Of a DNA stretch of 64,000 nt, positions 51,489 to 63,687 are shown piece after piece; position 1 is the first letter of the stretch; each line of letters starts with the position of its first letter. Source of the stretch: Streptomyces sp. Ncost-T10-10d (GTDB lineage Bacteria > Actinomycetota > Actinomycetes > Streptomycetales > Streptomycetaceae); the NCBI RefSeq assembly GCF_900091955.1, contig NZ_FMDF01000135.1, positions 1-64,000 on the forward strand, in the 5' to 3' direction. Both the position numbers and the translations under genes were made by a program. The notes beneath the pieces are model-generated. The model did not search any database. It was not told the DNA's origin and worked only from the letters and a program-made list of their open reading frames with translations.

Positions 51489-54058
51489 ACCCCCCGGACA
51501 TCCATGCGGCGTCGGGTCGGAGGCTGGGTGCCTCCGACCCGCGGCAGGAGGGCCCGGTCGACCTCCGGCTGGTCCCGCCGGCCATGGCGGCCTGGGCCGG
51601 AGCGGCGCTCGCACTGAGCGCGCCGGGGCGGTGGACGACGGCGGGCGTGATGCTCTGCATCGGCGCAGCCATGGTGCTCCTGGCGATGTCGGGAGCATCG
51701 GCGACCCGTGCGATGCGCAGGCTGACGGCGGACGCCGGGGGAGGGGCGACGGACGACGAGAGTGTGGTGCGCAACCGGCGGCGGCTGCACACCACCGCTA
51801 CTGCTACTGCTGCGGCGCTGCTCTGTGCGGCGGCCGGGGCCGCGTCGGCCGGGTTGCACGGCGCGGATGCGCGGCAGGGGCCGATCCACGGGCTGGCCCA
51901 GCGATTCGCGAGGGTCGAGGCGGAGGTGACGGTGACGACCGACGCCCGGCAGACCCAGCCCCGGGTGAGAGGCGATCACAGCACGCCCGCCTCGCTCCTC
52001 CTGGACGCCGAGATCACGCGGCTGACCGGACCCGACGGCGCGGTCACCCGGCTTCGTACACCGGTGCTGCTGATCGTCTCGCCCGGCGAATCAATGGCCC
52101 GGTGGCAGCAGTTGCTCCCTTCCACGCAACTGCACATCGGCGGCCGACTGGCGCCACCGATGCACGAAGGGGAGCGCAACGCCGCCGTACTGCGGCCCGA
52201 GGGCAAAGGCCCGCCCCGCATCACCGGGCCACCTTCCTTTCTCCAGCGCACCGCGGGTGCTCTGCGTGGCGGTCTGCGGCAGGCGACCGAGGGGCTGGAT
52301 CCCGATGCGCGGGCGCTTCTGCCGGGCCTTGTGGTCGGCGACACCTCACGGGTCACCCCCGAACTGCACGAAGCCTTCCAAGCAGCCGACCTCACCCACC
52401 TGATGGCGGTCTCCGGTGCCAACCTGGCGATCCTGCTCGTCATCCTGATCGGACCGCCGGGCACAGCGTCGCGCATCGAACGGCGTGGTCTGGCACCCCG
52501 GTTGGGGATCTCGCTGAGAGTGACGGCGATGCTCGGCGGCGGGCTCACGCTCGCCTTCGTCATCGTCTGCCGACCTGAGCCGAGCGTGCTGCGGTCCGCG
52601 GCCTGCGGACTGATCACCCTGCTTGCCATCGGCACGGGGCGGCGCAGATCACTGATCCCCGCGCTGGCCGCCGCGGTTCTGCTGCTGGTGCTGTACGACC
52701 CGTGGATGGCGCGCAGTTACGGCTTCGTCCTCTCCGTCCTGGCCACCGGCGCCCTGCTCACCATCGCCCCGAAGTGGAGCGACGGGCTGCAACGGCGCCG
52801 GGTTCCTCCCAGGCTCGCCGAGGCACTGGCCGCAGCCGCCGCGGCGCAGGCGGTGTGCGCACCGGTCGTCGTGCTGCTTGCTTCCCGGGTCAGCCTGGTG
52901 GCGATCCCGTGCAATCTGCTGGCCGAGTTCGCGGTGGCGCCTGCCACGGTCCTGGGGTTCGCCGCGCTCGCCCTGGCGCCGGTGGCCATGCCGGTGGCAG
53001 AGCTGCTCGCCCGGATCGCGGGATGGCCGACCGGGTGGATCGCCTCGGTGGCCCGCACCGGAGCGGCCCTGCCGGGGGCGGAGATCGACTGGCCCGACGG
53101 CGGGAAGGGCGCGCTGCTGCTCGCCGCGCTGACAGCTCTGGTGGTGCTGTTCGCCCGTCGTATCGTGCGCCACCCCTGGGTCTGTTCGGCCGCCGCGCTG
53201 CTGCTGATCCTTGCGGTGCTGCGCCCGGTGCCGCTCACCCGGGTGCTGACCGGATGGCCGCCGCCGGGCTGGGCGTTCGCGATGTGCGACGTGGGGCAGG
53301 GCGACGCCCTGGTGCTGGCCGCAGGGGACGGCACGGGTGTGGTCGTCGACACCGGTCCCGATCCCCGGCTCGCCGACCGGTGCCTGCGCGACCTGGGTAT
53401 CACCGAGGTACCGCTCCTGGTCCTCACGCACTTCCACGCGGACCATGTACGGGGGTTGCCCGGTGTGTTGCGCGGCAGAGCGGTGGGGGCGATCCAGACG
53501 ACGAGCCTGGACGAACCGTCGGACCAGGTCGCGTTCGTACGGAGAACGGCTGCCGCGTCGGGTGTCCCCCTGGTGCGGGCCGTCCCCGGTGAACGCCGCC
53601 GGATCGGCCCGCTCGACTGGCGGGTCCTCTGGCCGCCGGGCGGGACGGGGGATGGTGGTGCATCGCCGGACCTGGGGGCCGGGCCCGTACCGCAGGAGCC
53701 GAATGACGCCAGTGTCACCCTGTACGTCCGGTCCGGCGGGCTGACCCTGTTGCTCCTGGGCGACCTCGAACCTCCTTCCCAGCAGGGGCTGTTGCTCAGG
53801 CATCCCGCGCTGCCACGAGTGGACGTTCTCAAGGTCGCCCATCACGGCTCCGCCCACCAGGACCCTGCTCTGCTGCGCAGCGCGCACCCGAGACTCGCCC
53901 TGGTGAGCGTGGGCAGGGACAACCCGTACGGTCACCCGGCCGCACGCACCGTCGATGCGCTCAGAGCCGGCGGAGCGGTGGTGCTGCGTACGGACACCGA
54001 CGGTGCGATCGCCGTGACGGGCGCAGGGCGGGGGCTGCGGGCGGTGGGTCGGTCATGA
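51485..54058 (+). CDS. comEC: ComEC/Rec2-family DNA uptake channel
   Basis: An 857-residue polytopic protein. It has N-terminal membrane segments, a soluble DUF4131-like part, the competence domain with LPGLVVGDTSRVTPELHEAF and LTHLMAVSGANLAIL near residues 280-315, and a C-terminal metallo-beta-lactamase domain with VLTHFHADHVRGLPGV (H-x-H-x-DH) near 646, LLLGDLE and KVAHHGSAHQD. All elements of a complete ComEC are present. The gene overlaps comEA by 4 nt. Streptomyces are not known to be naturally competent, so its role is open. Confidence 0.95.
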
Positions 54059-54308
54059 GTACTGTCCGATTGAGTGACGGGCGCAGCATGCGACTCAGCG
54101 ATGCGCACAGAATGAGTGACGCGAACAACAAATGGAACAGTCAATTCGGACCTTCGGTAACACCTCTACCCAAGCCCTTGCGAGCTGCTCTGTTTGCCTC
54201 GAACGCCACAATGGTGATCGAATGCATGCTCGTCGGTGGGCCGCTGCTCCGACGAGGACGTCCAGCCGTCAGGCCCCAAGGTGAATCGCCCCCGGGGGTA
54301 GGTAGAAG

Positions 54309-55193
54309 ATGTTCGGCCGTTGGCTGGGAAGCAGGGGAGCGGCGGGTGCCGTGCGCGGCAACGCCCTCACGGGACTTGAGATGCCGCGCACTGCCGGAGT
54401 GCTCAGTTGCCGAGTGCTCGACCCTGTCAATGAGGTCGTGCAGCAGGCCGAGTTCGTGGTCACGGACAGCGTGGGCCGCAAGGTCTTCGGCGGTGAGACG
54501 GACCCGTACGGCAGTGTCCTTGCCACCGTCCCGGCCGGCGAATACCGGCTGGCCGTCACGGCTGAGGGCTTCACCCCGTTCCACGGCGCGGCCACGGTCG
54601 TCGAGGGAGGCCATGCGAGCCTCGGCGATGTGACCCTGCAACTGTCCGCGCCCCCGCAGCTGCCGGACCCCGGGGAGTGGGAGGTCGAGCCGATGCACTC
54701 GCAGATCGGCTTCACGGCCCGGCACATCGGCATGGCGCGTATCCACGGCCGGTTCAACACCTTCGCCGGTGCTGTCCGGATCGCCGACCGCATGGAGAAC
54801 TCGGCCATGCACGTGATCATCGATGCCGCGTCGATAGACACGAATGTCCAGATGCGCGACGACCATCTGCGCTCCAGTGACTTCCTCGACGTCGGGCGCT
54901 ATCCGACGCTGGAGTTCTACAGCGACCGATTCGTCCACCGCGGCGGTACCCGCTGGGGTGTGACCGGCGCGCTCACGCTGCACGGCGTCAGCCGTACGGT
55001 CACGCTGGACACCCAGTACCTCGGAGTGGGCAACGGCTTGGAGGGCGAGACCCGCGCCGCCTGCCGGGCCACCACGGAGCTGCACCGCGAGGACTTCACC
55101 CTCACCTGGCAGACGATGCTGGCTCGCGGTATCGCGGCCGTCGGCTCCAGCATCTCCATCGACATGGACATCCAGATCGTCCCCAAGAGCTGA
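54309..55193 (+). CDS. YceI-family protein with N-terminal carboxypeptidase-regulatory-like domain
   Basis: A 294-residue protein. Residues 28-115 resemble a beta-sandwich of the carboxypeptidase regulatory type (VLDPVNEVVQQAEFVVTDS, VPAGEYRLAVTAEGF). Residues 120-294 are a YceI lipocalin-like barrel (WEVEPMHSQIGFTARHIG, RFNTFAGAVRI, YPTLEFYSDRF, GALTLHGVSRTV). YceI proteins bind polyisoprenoids. No signal peptide is visible, so it is probably cytoplasmic. GGTAGGTAG lies upstream of the ATG. The 250-bp gap after comEC shows no supported gene, only imperfect GAGTGACG repeats. Confidence 0.88.
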   Translation: MFGRWLGSRGAAGAVRGNALTGLEMPRTAGVLSCRVLDPVNEVVQQAEFVVTDSVGRKVFGGETDPYGSVLATVPAGEYRLAVTAEGFTPFHGAATVVEGGHASLGDVTLQLSAPPQLPDPGEWEVEPMHSQIGFTARHIGMARIHGRFNTFAGAVRIADRMENSAMHVIIDAASIDTNVQMRDDHLRSSDFLDVGRYPTLEFYSDRFVHRGGTRWGVTGALTLHGVSRTVTLDTQYLGVGNGLEGETRAACRATTELHREDFTLTWQTMLARGIAAVGSSISIDMDIQIVPKS

Positions 55194-55208
55194 GCCCCTG
55201 CGTGCTGG

Positions 55209-55227
55209 GGCGCCCTTCTAGGGCGCC
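55209..55227. terminator. Hairpin between the convergent YceI and 81-aa genes
   Basis: GGCGCCC (55209-55215) with GGGCGCC (55221-55227). The minus-strand gene's TAG stop lies in the loop and stem. Confidence 0.65.
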
Positions 55228-55463
55228 TCGAGCCACCCCTCGTACTCCGCGGCGAACGCATCGAGCGCCAAGGAGTCCAGCCGCCCCGACGGGTCCTCCA
55301 CGACCACCAGCCACTGTGCGTCCTCGGCATCGTCCTCGCCGGCCAGTGCATCACGTACGAGCTGGGGTTCCTCGGTGACACCGAAGCGGTCACCGAGTTC
55401 CGCGGCCACCTCCTCCGCGGCATCGCGGTCGGGCAGCACCAGCACATGTCTCACATCGCTCAC
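55218..55463 (-). CDS. Conserved hypothetical acidic protein (81 aa)
   Basis: An 81-residue acidic protein (VLVLPDRDAAEEVAAELGDRFG, cited as PDRDAAEEVAAELGDRFG, and WLVVVEDPSGRLD) with no recognised domain. GTG start at 55463 with GGGAG upstream. It is divergent from holA. Length and composition suggest a small alpha/beta regulatory or adaptor protein. Function unknown. Confidence 0.72.
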   Translation of the reverse strand: MSDVRHVLVLPDRDAAEEVAAELGDRFGVTEEPQLVRDALAGEDDAEDAQWLVVVEDPSGRLDSLALDAFAAEYEGWLEAP

Positions 55464-55540
55464 CTGCCCATTCTCCCGTACGGCGTACGCCGTTGCTCCG
55501 GCGACGGGGTTGTCAGTGGCGCGTGGGATGCTGGACGACG

Positions 55541-56527
55541 ATGGCCACCAGAAGGAATTCCACCGACGATCCGCTCGCCCCCCTCACGCTCGCCGTGGGC
55601 CAGGAGGACCTGCTCCTCGACCGCGCCGTGCAGCAGGTGGTGGCGGCGGCCCGTGCCTCCGACCCCGACACGGATGTCCGCGATCTGACCTCCGACCAGC
55701 TCCAGCCCGGCACCCTTGCCGAGCTGACGAGCCCGTCGCTCTTCGCCGAGCGCAAGGTGGTGATCGTGCGCAATGCGCAGGATCTCTCCGCCGACACGAT
55801 CAAGGACGTCAAGGCGTACCTCGGCGATCCGGTCGAGGAGATCACCCTCGTTCTGCTGCATGCGGGCGGAGCCAAGGGCAAGGGCCTGCTGGACGCGGCT
55901 CGCAAGGCCGGGGCGCGGGAGGTCGCGTGTCCGAAGACGACCAAGCCGGCCGAGCGGCTCTCGTTCGTGCGGTCGGAGTTCCGGGCGCTGGGGCGCTCGG
56001 CGACGCCCGAGGCGTGCCAGGCGCTGGTCGACTCCATCGGCAGTGATCTGCGGGAGCTGGCGAGTGCGGTCTCGCAGCTCGTCGCGGATGTCGAGGGCAC
56101 GATCGACGAGGCGGTCGTCGCCCGTTACTACACGGGCCGTGCGGAGGCATCGAGTTTCACGGTCGCCGACCGCGCAGTGGAGGGGCGGGCCGCGGAGGCG
56201 CTCGAGGCGTTGCGCTGGTCGCTGTCCACCGGAGTGGCACCCGTGCTGATCACCAGCGCGCTGGCGCAGGGCGTACGGGCGATCGGAAAGCTGTCCTCGG
56301 CGCGCGGAGGGCGGCCCGCGGACCTCGCCCGTGAGCTGGGCATGCCGCCGTGGAAGATCGACCGGGTGCGCCAGCAGATGCGTGGGTGGACGCCGGACGG
56401 CGTGGCGGTGGCGCTGCGGGCGGTCGCGGATGCGGACGCGGGCGTCAAGGGGGGCGGCGACGATCCGGAGTACGCGCTGGAGAAGGCTGTGGTCGCGGTG
56501 GCGCGGGCGGCGCGGTCGGGGCGGTAG
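55541..56527 (+). CDS. holA: DNA polymerase III subunit delta
   Basis: A 328-residue clamp-loader subunit. The N-terminus LTLAVGQEDLLLDRAVQQVV matches the degenerate AAA+ domain of HolA, FAERKVVIVRNAQDL lies near residue 70, and the three-domain layout ends with the collar domain (EYALEKAVVAVARAARSGR). It opens the sliding clamp within the clamp loader. ATG 55541 is preferred to the GTG-started extension from 55493. It lies next to comEC and upstream of rpsT and lepA, the usual order. Confidence 0.92.
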   Translation: MATRRNSTDDPLAPLTLAVGQEDLLLDRAVQQVVAAARASDPDTDVRDLTSDQLQPGTLAELTSPSLFAERKVVIVRNAQDLSADTIKDVKAYLGDPVEEITLVLLHAGGAKGKGLLDAARKAGAREVACPKTTKPAERLSFVRSEFRALGRSATPEACQALVDSIGSDLRELASAVSQLVADVEGTIDEAVVARYYTGRAEASSFTVADRAVEGRAAEALEALRWSLSTGVAPVLITSALAQGVRAIGKLSSARGGRPADLARELGMPPWKIDRVRQQMRGWTPDGVAVALRAVADADAGVKGGGDDPEYALEKAVVAVARAARSGR

Positions 56528-56580
56528 CCGGTCCGGCGAGGGCGCCGGGTTCGTCCGGCGGCTGCTCTGCCCTCAAGCGC

Positions 56581-56625
56581 CGGACGGGCTCACACGGCCG
56601 GACGGGCTCGAAACCGGACGGGCTC
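56581..56625 (+). repeat. Three copies of CGGACGGGCTC after holA
   Basis: Direct copies at 56581-56591, 56599-56609 and 56615-56625, the first preceded by CTCAAGCGC. This matches a short sequence that I recall as recurrent in Streptomyces intergenic DNA. Confidence 0.72.
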
Positions 56626-56640
56626 GAAGCGCGTACACGC

Positions 56641-56688
56641 CGAAGGCCCCGGGCCTCGCTCTGGGGAGAGCGGGGCCCGGGGCCTTCG
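56641..56688. terminator. Strong terminator between holA and rpsT
   Basis: 15-bp perfect outer stem (56641-56655 with 56674-56688) plus a 6-bp inner stem CGCTCT/AGAGCG with a GGGG loop. Confidence 0.88.
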
Positions 56689-56806
56689 ATTCACGCTTGG
56701 TGCGCCGCACCCGCGTGGCGAACGCAGGTTCGGTGTGCGGCGCGGGGGCCGGGCAGGGGCGGGAGAGAGGGCCCGCTGGTCCGTTCCGGCAGTTACATCA
56801 GAAAGC

Positions 56807-57073
56807 TCAGCCCTGGAGGGAGGCAACCTTGGACGCCAGCGCCGACTTCTTGTTGGCGGCGGCGTTCTTGTGGATGACACCCTTCGAGACGGCCTTGTCG
56901 AGCGCACGGGAGGCGTCGCGAGCGGCCGTGGTGGCCTTCTCGACGTCACCGGCGACGGCAGCCTCACGGGCCTTGCGGATAGCGGTCTTGAGCGAGGACT
57001 TGACGGCCTTGTTGCGCAGGCGCGCCTTCTCGTTCGTCTTGTTCCGCTTGATCTGGGACTTGATGTTCGCCAC
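56807..57073 (-). CDS. rpsT: 30S ribosomal protein S20
   Basis: An 88-residue basic helical protein starting MANIKSQIKRNKTNEKARLR, with VIHKNAAANKKSALASKV at the end, both diagnostic of S20. It binds 16S rRNA in the small subunit. It is the only minus-strand gene between holA and lepA. Confidence 0.98.
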   Translation of the reverse strand: MANIKSQIKRNKTNEKARLRNKAVKSSLKTAIRKAREAAVAGDVEKATTAARDASRALDKAVSKGVIHKNAAANKKSALASKVASLQG

Positions 57074-57288
57074 GAAAGAGCCTTTTCAGGTTCGTTGGAT
57101 CTTCGATGTGCGCCCCACGGCCTGAGAGAGTCGTGAGACACAGCTGTCAACGGTACCAGCCCCACTCCGACCGGCCCAAACCGGTCTCCGCCCCGCAACC
57201 ATGGGACGATGGAGGCTACGTATCGATCCGACCGAACCGACATCGACCCGAGACACGGCGTTCGGCGTCTCAAGAATCAGGACCCTGC

Positions 57289-59163
57289 GTGCCCGCGACT
57301 CCTACCAACGTGCCCGAGCCGAGCCGTACCGACCCGGCGCTGATCCGCAACTTCTGCATCATCGCGCACATCGACCACGGCAAGTCGACCCTTGCCGACC
57401 GGATGCTTCAGCTGACGGGTGTGGTCGACCAGCGGCAGATGCGCGCTCAGTACCTCGACCGGATGGACATCGAGCGCGAGCGCGGCATCACCATCAAGTC
57501 CCAGGCGGTACGTCTGCCCTGGGCGCCCAACACGGGCGAGGACCAGGGCCGCACCCATGTCCTCAACATGATCGACACCCCGGGCCACGTGGACTTCACC
57601 TATGAGGTCTCCCGCTCGCTCGCCGCCTGCGAGGGCACGATCCTGCTGGTCGACGCCGCGCAGGGCATCGAGGCCCAGACGCTGGCCAACCTCTACCTGG
57701 CGATGGAGAACGACCTCACCATCGTCCCGGTACTCAACAAGATCGACCTGCCGGCCGCGCAGCCCGAGAAGTTCTCCGAGGAGCTGGCCAACCTCATCGG
57801 CTGCCAGCCGGAGGACGTGCTCAAGGTCTCCGCGAAGACCGGTGTCGGCGTGGACGTGCTGCTCGACCGGGTGGTCAAGGACGTCCCGGCCCCGATCGGC
57901 CGGGCCGATGCCCCCGCCCGCGCGATGATCTTCGACTCGGTCTACGACTCGTACCGCGGCGTCGTCACGTACGTCCGTGTCGTCGATGGTCAGCTCAACA
58001 AGCGTGAGCGCATCAGGATGATGTCCACCGGTGCCACCCACGAGCTGCTGGAGATCGGGGTCTCCTCTCCGGAGATGACCCCGGCCGACGGCCTCGGTGT
58101 GGGCGAAGTGGGCTACATCATCACCGGTGTGAAGGACGTCCGGCAGTCCAAGGTCGGTGACACCATCACCTCCCTGAGCAAGGGCGCGACCGAGGCGCTG
58201 GGCGGCTACAAGGACCCCAAGCCGATGGTGTTCTCGGGTCTGTACCCGCTGGACGGCTCGGACTACCCGGACCTGCGCGAGGCGCTCGACAAACTCCAGC
58301 TCAACGACGCCGCCCTGGTGTACGAGCCGGAGACCTCCGCCGCGCTCGGCTTCGGCTTCCGCGTCGGCTTCCTCGGTCTGCTCCACCTCGATGTGATCCG
58401 CGAGCGGCTGGAGCGCGAGTTCGGTCTCGAACTCATCGCCACCGCGCCCAACGTGGTCTACCGCGTCGAGATGGAGGACGGCACCGAGCACACCGTCACC
58501 AACCCGAGCGAATTCCCCGAGGGCAAGATCGACAAGGTGCACGAGCCCGTCGTGCGCGCCACGGTCCTGGCCCCCAGCGAGTTCATCGGCGCGATCATGG
58601 AGCTCTGCCAGAACCGGCGCGGCACCCTGCTCGGCATGGACTACCTCTCCGAGGACCGGGTCGAGATCCGCTACACCCTGCCGCTCGCCGAGATCGTCTT
58701 CGACTTCTTCGACCAGCTGAAGTCCAAGACGCGGGGCTATGCCTCCCTCGACTACGAGCCCACCGGCGAGCAGTCCGCCCAGCTCGTCAAGGTCGACATC
58801 CTGCTGCACGGCGACAAGGTCGACGCGTTCTCCGCGGTCACGCACAAGGACAAGGCGTACGCGTACGGCGTGCGGCTCGTCGCCAAGCTGCGCGAGCTGA
58901 TTCCGCGGCAGAACTTCGAGGTGCCGATCCAGGCCGCCATCGGCTCCCGGGTCATCGCCCGTGAGACAGTCCGCGCCATCCGCAAGGACGTCCTCGCCAA
59001 GTGCTACGGCGGTGACATCTCCCGTAAGCGGAAGCTGCTGGAGAAGCAGAAGGAAGGCAAGAAGCGGATGAAGATGGTCGGCAATGTGGAGGTGCCGCAG
59101 GAGGCCTTCATCGCCGTGCTGTCGACGGACGAGTCGGGTGGGGACGGCAAGGCCAAGAAGTAG
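57289..59163 (+). CDS. lepA: Elongation factor 4 (back-translocating GTPase)
   Basis: A 624-residue translational GTPase. AHIDHGKST (26-34) is G1, RERGITIKSQAV is switch I, DTPGHVDF is G3 and NKIDLPAA is G4. The LepA-specific C-terminal domain includes GDISRKRKLLEKQKEGKKRMK, cited by its KLLEKQKEGKKRMK core near residue 595. It acts on stalled ribosomes. The GTG at 57289 has AGGA upstream; the longer ORF from 57106 overlaps the rpsT promoter region and is rejected. Confidence 0.97.
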   Translation: MPATPTNVPEPSRTDPALIRNFCIIAHIDHGKSTLADRMLQLTGVVDQRQMRAQYLDRMDIERERGITIKSQAVRLPWAPNTGEDQGRTHVLNMIDTPGHVDFTYEVSRSLAACEGTILLVDAAQGIEAQTLANLYLAMENDLTIVPVLNKIDLPAAQPEKFSEELANLIGCQPEDVLKVSAKTGVGVDVLLDRVVKDVPAPIGRADAPARAMIFDSVYDSYRGVVTYVRVVDGQLNKRERIRMMSTGATHELLEIGVSSPEMTPADGLGVGEVGYIITGVKDVRQSKVGDTITSLSKGATEALGGYKDPKPMVFSGLYPLDGSDYPDLREALDKLQLNDAALVYEPETSAALGFGFRVGFLGLLHLDVIRERLEREFGLELIATAPNVVYRVEMEDGTEHTVTNPSEFPEGKIDKVHEPVVRATVLAPSEFIGAIMELCQNRRGTLLGMDYLSEDRVEIRYTLPLAEIVFDFFDQLKSKTRGYASLDYEPTGEQSAQLVKVDILLHGDKVDAFSAVTHKDKAYAYGVRLVAKLRELIPRQNFEVPIQAAIGSRVIARETVRAIRKDVLAKCYGGDISRKRKLLEKQKEGKKRMKMVGNVEVPQEAFIAVLSTDESGGDGKAKK

Positions 59164-59239
59164 CTTCCGCCGCAAGGCCGAGAAGCAACTGCCGCCCCGG
59201 CCGTCACCCCGGTTCCGTCCGTTCCTACCCGGTGGTAGC

Positions 59240-59287
59240 CAAACGGGCCCCTGCGTCGCAGCGCACTGCGACGCAGGGGCCCGTTTG
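59240..59287 (+). terminator. Very long terminator after lepA
   Basis: Perfect 22-bp inverted repeat (59240-59261 with 59266-59287) with a CGCA loop, followed by TTAT. Confidence 0.92.
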
Positions 59288-59529
59288 TTATGAAGCGGCG
59301 GCCCATTGCCCCTTACGCGGCGGACGCGGGCGCTCTACCCTGATCACGGCCTCGTAGTTACTCGCCAGTTAAACAAGCAGGGCCGAGCGCCGCAGGACAA
59401 GCAACAGCACAAGCACCGCAGGACCAAGTAACGCAGGACCGAGCGCACGGGGTGCGCGGGAACACACGTAGGAAACAAACAGCAATCAACAGCCGGTCGT
59501 GAAGCACTGCCGCAGGCCCGGAGGATGTC
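59288..59529 (+). other. Leader region of the acyl-CoA synthetase gene
   Basis: With the lepA terminator this makes a 366-bp gene-free gap. Its middle is A-rich and lightly repetitive, with several CGCAGGAC(C)AAG-like units between about 59390 and 59450. I see no supported ORF; the promoter probably lies near the TAGTTACTCG stretch around 59355, but no consensus pair is convincing. Confidence 0.4.
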
Positions 59530-61419
<1,890 letters not shown>

Positions 61420-61462
61420 TACGGGTCCTCACCGACCGGCCGCACGGTGCGGCTGCTTCCGT

Positions 61463-61488
61463 CTTTCTCTGCTCACTTTCTCTGCTCA
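61463..61488 (+). repeat. Two tandem 13-bp repeats (CTTTCTCTGCTCA)
   Basis: Perfect direct duplication in the leader of the phosphatase gene. A second cluster of GAGAACAG units lies at about 61557-61597. Confidence 0.85.
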
Positions 61489-61610
61489 CTTCGGCAACTC
61501 GTTGCTTATGGGCATGGTCCATCTGTCACTCTGTCGGTGTCGTCAGCGGCGCCCAGCGAGAACAGAACGAGAACAGACAGACAGAGCGAGAACAGGTCAG
61601 GAGCTGCACC

Positions 61611-63560
61611 GTGGGGCCCATTCCCTTGCAGCGGGACATCGTTCAGCGTCCCGGTATCACCGTCGGCCATGCGGATGCACGGCCGGTCGCCCGTACGTCC
61701 CTGCCCGGAAACCTCCTCGCGCCCTCCGCCGCCCGCCGGTTCGTCCGGGCGGCGCTCACCGAGTGGACCGGGCTGGGACTGCCGGCGGCCGTGGGCTTCA
61801 GCGAACGGCTGGCCGATGATGCGGCGGTCGTCGTCAGCGAGCTGGTCACCAATGCGGTCGTGCACGCCGGGACCAATGTCGAGCTGCTCTGCCGGCTCGA
61901 GGAGGCCGCCGAGGACGAAACCGCGGCCCTGGTGCTGGAGGTATCCGACCACCATCCGGCCCGTGCCGTACGCAGCGAACGCCCGGAGGCCGACAGCACG
62001 ACGGACGCAGCGGACACGTCGAAGGGCGATGCTCCCACCGGCCCCGAGGAGCCCGCCGAGTACGGTCGCGGGCTCCAGCTCGTCGGCACCCTCGCCGAGC
62101 GCTGGGGCATCACCTACCGCACCGGTCTCAAGACCGTCTGGGCCCGGCTCCCCGTCGACGACTGGAACCCGTTCCCGGAGTCGTCGGCCGAGACCGGCTT
62201 CCAGCACGGGCTGCGCGCCGCCGAACTGCTCGCCCCCACCGCCCGCCGGGCCCTGCGTGACGCCGCGGACTGGGCCGGCCGCGGTGCGCTCTCATTCCTC
62301 GCCGAGGCATCGGATCTGCTCGCGGGCCAGCTCGACGAGGACATCGTCGCCGCACTCTCGGGACAGTTACTGGTGCCCAGACTCGCCGACTGGTGCGCGA
62401 TCTGGCTGGAGCCCGAGAACGGCGGCCCCGCGGCCGTCCCCCGGCTCGCCAGCGCCTGGCACCGGGACGAGGCCGAGACCGGGCAGCTGCGTACGGTGCT
62501 GGAACAGGACCCGATCCGGCTGCCCGAGCGGGTGGGCACCGGGCCCGTCTCCATGCCCTGGCCCGGCAGCGAGGAGGACGGCGGGGAATCCGACGGGCGC
62601 GCCGGATCCGCTCTCGCCTACCGGATCACCTCGGGCGGCCGGACACTCGGCGCCGTACTCCTCGGCAGGGAGGGCACGGCACGTGTCCCCGACGAAGTGA
62701 CCGCCCTGATCGAGGACTTCGTACGCCGTGTCGGCCTCGCCGTCGGAGCCGCCCGCGCGTACACCCGACAGGCCACCATCAGCCGCATCCTGCAGCGCGC
62801 ACTGCTGCCCAGCAAGGTCGCCGACATACCCGGCGTCACCAGCTCGCTGGTGTACGAGCCCAGCGACGACGGGGTCGTCGGCGGCGACTTCTACGACATC
62901 TTCCCGTGCCCCGGCGACCGCTGGTGCTTCGTCCTCGGCGATGTACAGGGCAGCGGCCCCGAAGCCGCCGTCGTCACCGGCCTCGCCCGGCCCTGGCTGC
63001 GGCTGCTGGCCCGCGAGGGTTTCGGCGTCGGCGAAGTGCTGGACCGGCTCAACCGGCTGCTCCTCGACGATGCGATGGAGGCTGCCGAGGCGGCCGCGCT
63101 CATGGTGGCCGCGGCGGGCGGCCAGCAGACGGCGGACACCGGGCAGTCCCGCTTTCTCTCCCTGCTGTACGGGGAACTCGTGCCGCTGCCCGGCGGCGGC
63201 GTGCGCTGCACCCTCGCCAGCGCCGGCCATCCGCTGCCGCTGCTGCTGCGCCCCGACGGCGAGGTGCGCCCGGCCGCCGAGCCGCAGATGCTGCTCGGAA
63301 TCTTCGACGATGTCGCGTACGAGAGCCAGAACTTCGAGCTGGCGCCCGGCGACAGCCTGCTGTGCGTCACGGACGGCGTGACGGAGCGGCGCTCCGGGGC
63401 GCTGATGTTCGACGACGGGGACGGTCTGGCCCGGGCGCTGGCCGATTGCGCCGGGCTGTCGGCGGACGGGATCGCGGACCGGATCAAACGGGCCGTGCAC
63501 GAATTCGCCGAGCGGCCGCCCGATGACGATCTGGCGCTGCTGGTACTGCAGGCGGGGTGA
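61611..63560 (+). CDS. SpoIIE-type PP2C phosphatase with HATPase and GAF-like domains
   Basis: A 649-residue regulatory protein. Residues ~30-185 form a RsbW/SpoIIAB-like HATPase domain (VVVSELVTNAVVHAG with the N-box, and YGRGLQLVGTLAERWG). A GAF-like region spans about 190-390, and a SpoIIE/PP2C phosphatase domain spans about 395-649 (VVGGDFYDIF, FVLGDVQGSGPEA, LASAGHPLPLLL, TDGVTERR, DDDLALLVLQ). Such proteins switch anti-sigma antagonists in partner-switching systems, and the HATPase domain can act as a Ser kinase on the same partners. GTG start with AGGAG 8 nt upstream. No cognate STAS or sigma gene is in the window. Confidence 0.9.
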   Translation: MGPIPLQRDIVQRPGITVGHADARPVARTSLPGNLLAPSAARRFVRAALTEWTGLGLPAAVGFSERLADDAAVVVSELVTNAVVHAGTNVELLCRLEEAAEDETAALVLEVSDHHPARAVRSERPEADSTTDAADTSKGDAPTGPEEPAEYGRGLQLVGTLAERWGITYRTGLKTVWARLPVDDWNPFPESSAETGFQHGLRAAELLAPTARRALRDAADWAGRGALSFLAEASDLLAGQLDEDIVAALSGQLLVPRLADWCAIWLEPENGGPAAVPRLASAWHRDEAETGQLRTVLEQDPIRLPERVGTGPVSMPWPGSEEDGGESDGRAGSALAYRITSGGRTLGAVLLGREGTARVPDEVTALIEDFVRRVGLAVGAARAYTRQATISRILQRALLPSKVADIPGVTSSLVYEPSDDGVVGGDFYDIFPCPGDRWCFVLGDVQGSGPEAAVVTGLARPWLRLLAREGFGVGEVLDRLNRLLLDDAMEAAEAAALMVAAAGGQQTADTGQSRFLSLLYGELVPLPGGGVRCTLASAGHPLPLLLRPDGEVRPAAEPQMLLGIFDDVAYESQNFELAPGDSLLCVTDGVTERRSGALMFDDGDGLARALADCAGLSADGIADRIKRAVHEFAERPPDDDLALLVLQAG

Positions 63561-63687
63561 GGGTGCGGCGGGGCGGCCGGGGGTGCCTGCCGCGGTCCGG
63601 GTGCGGCGGTGCGGTCCGTGGGTGCGTGACCTTTCTTGATCATGGACGTGGCTCGGAGGTCTCCGGCGGCGAGTGACAATGGGCGGT

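Noticed and set aside
54055..54633. ORF overlapping the comEC stop and the YceI gene
   Set aside because: No ribosome site of its own, no motif, and it covers the YceI gene in another frame.
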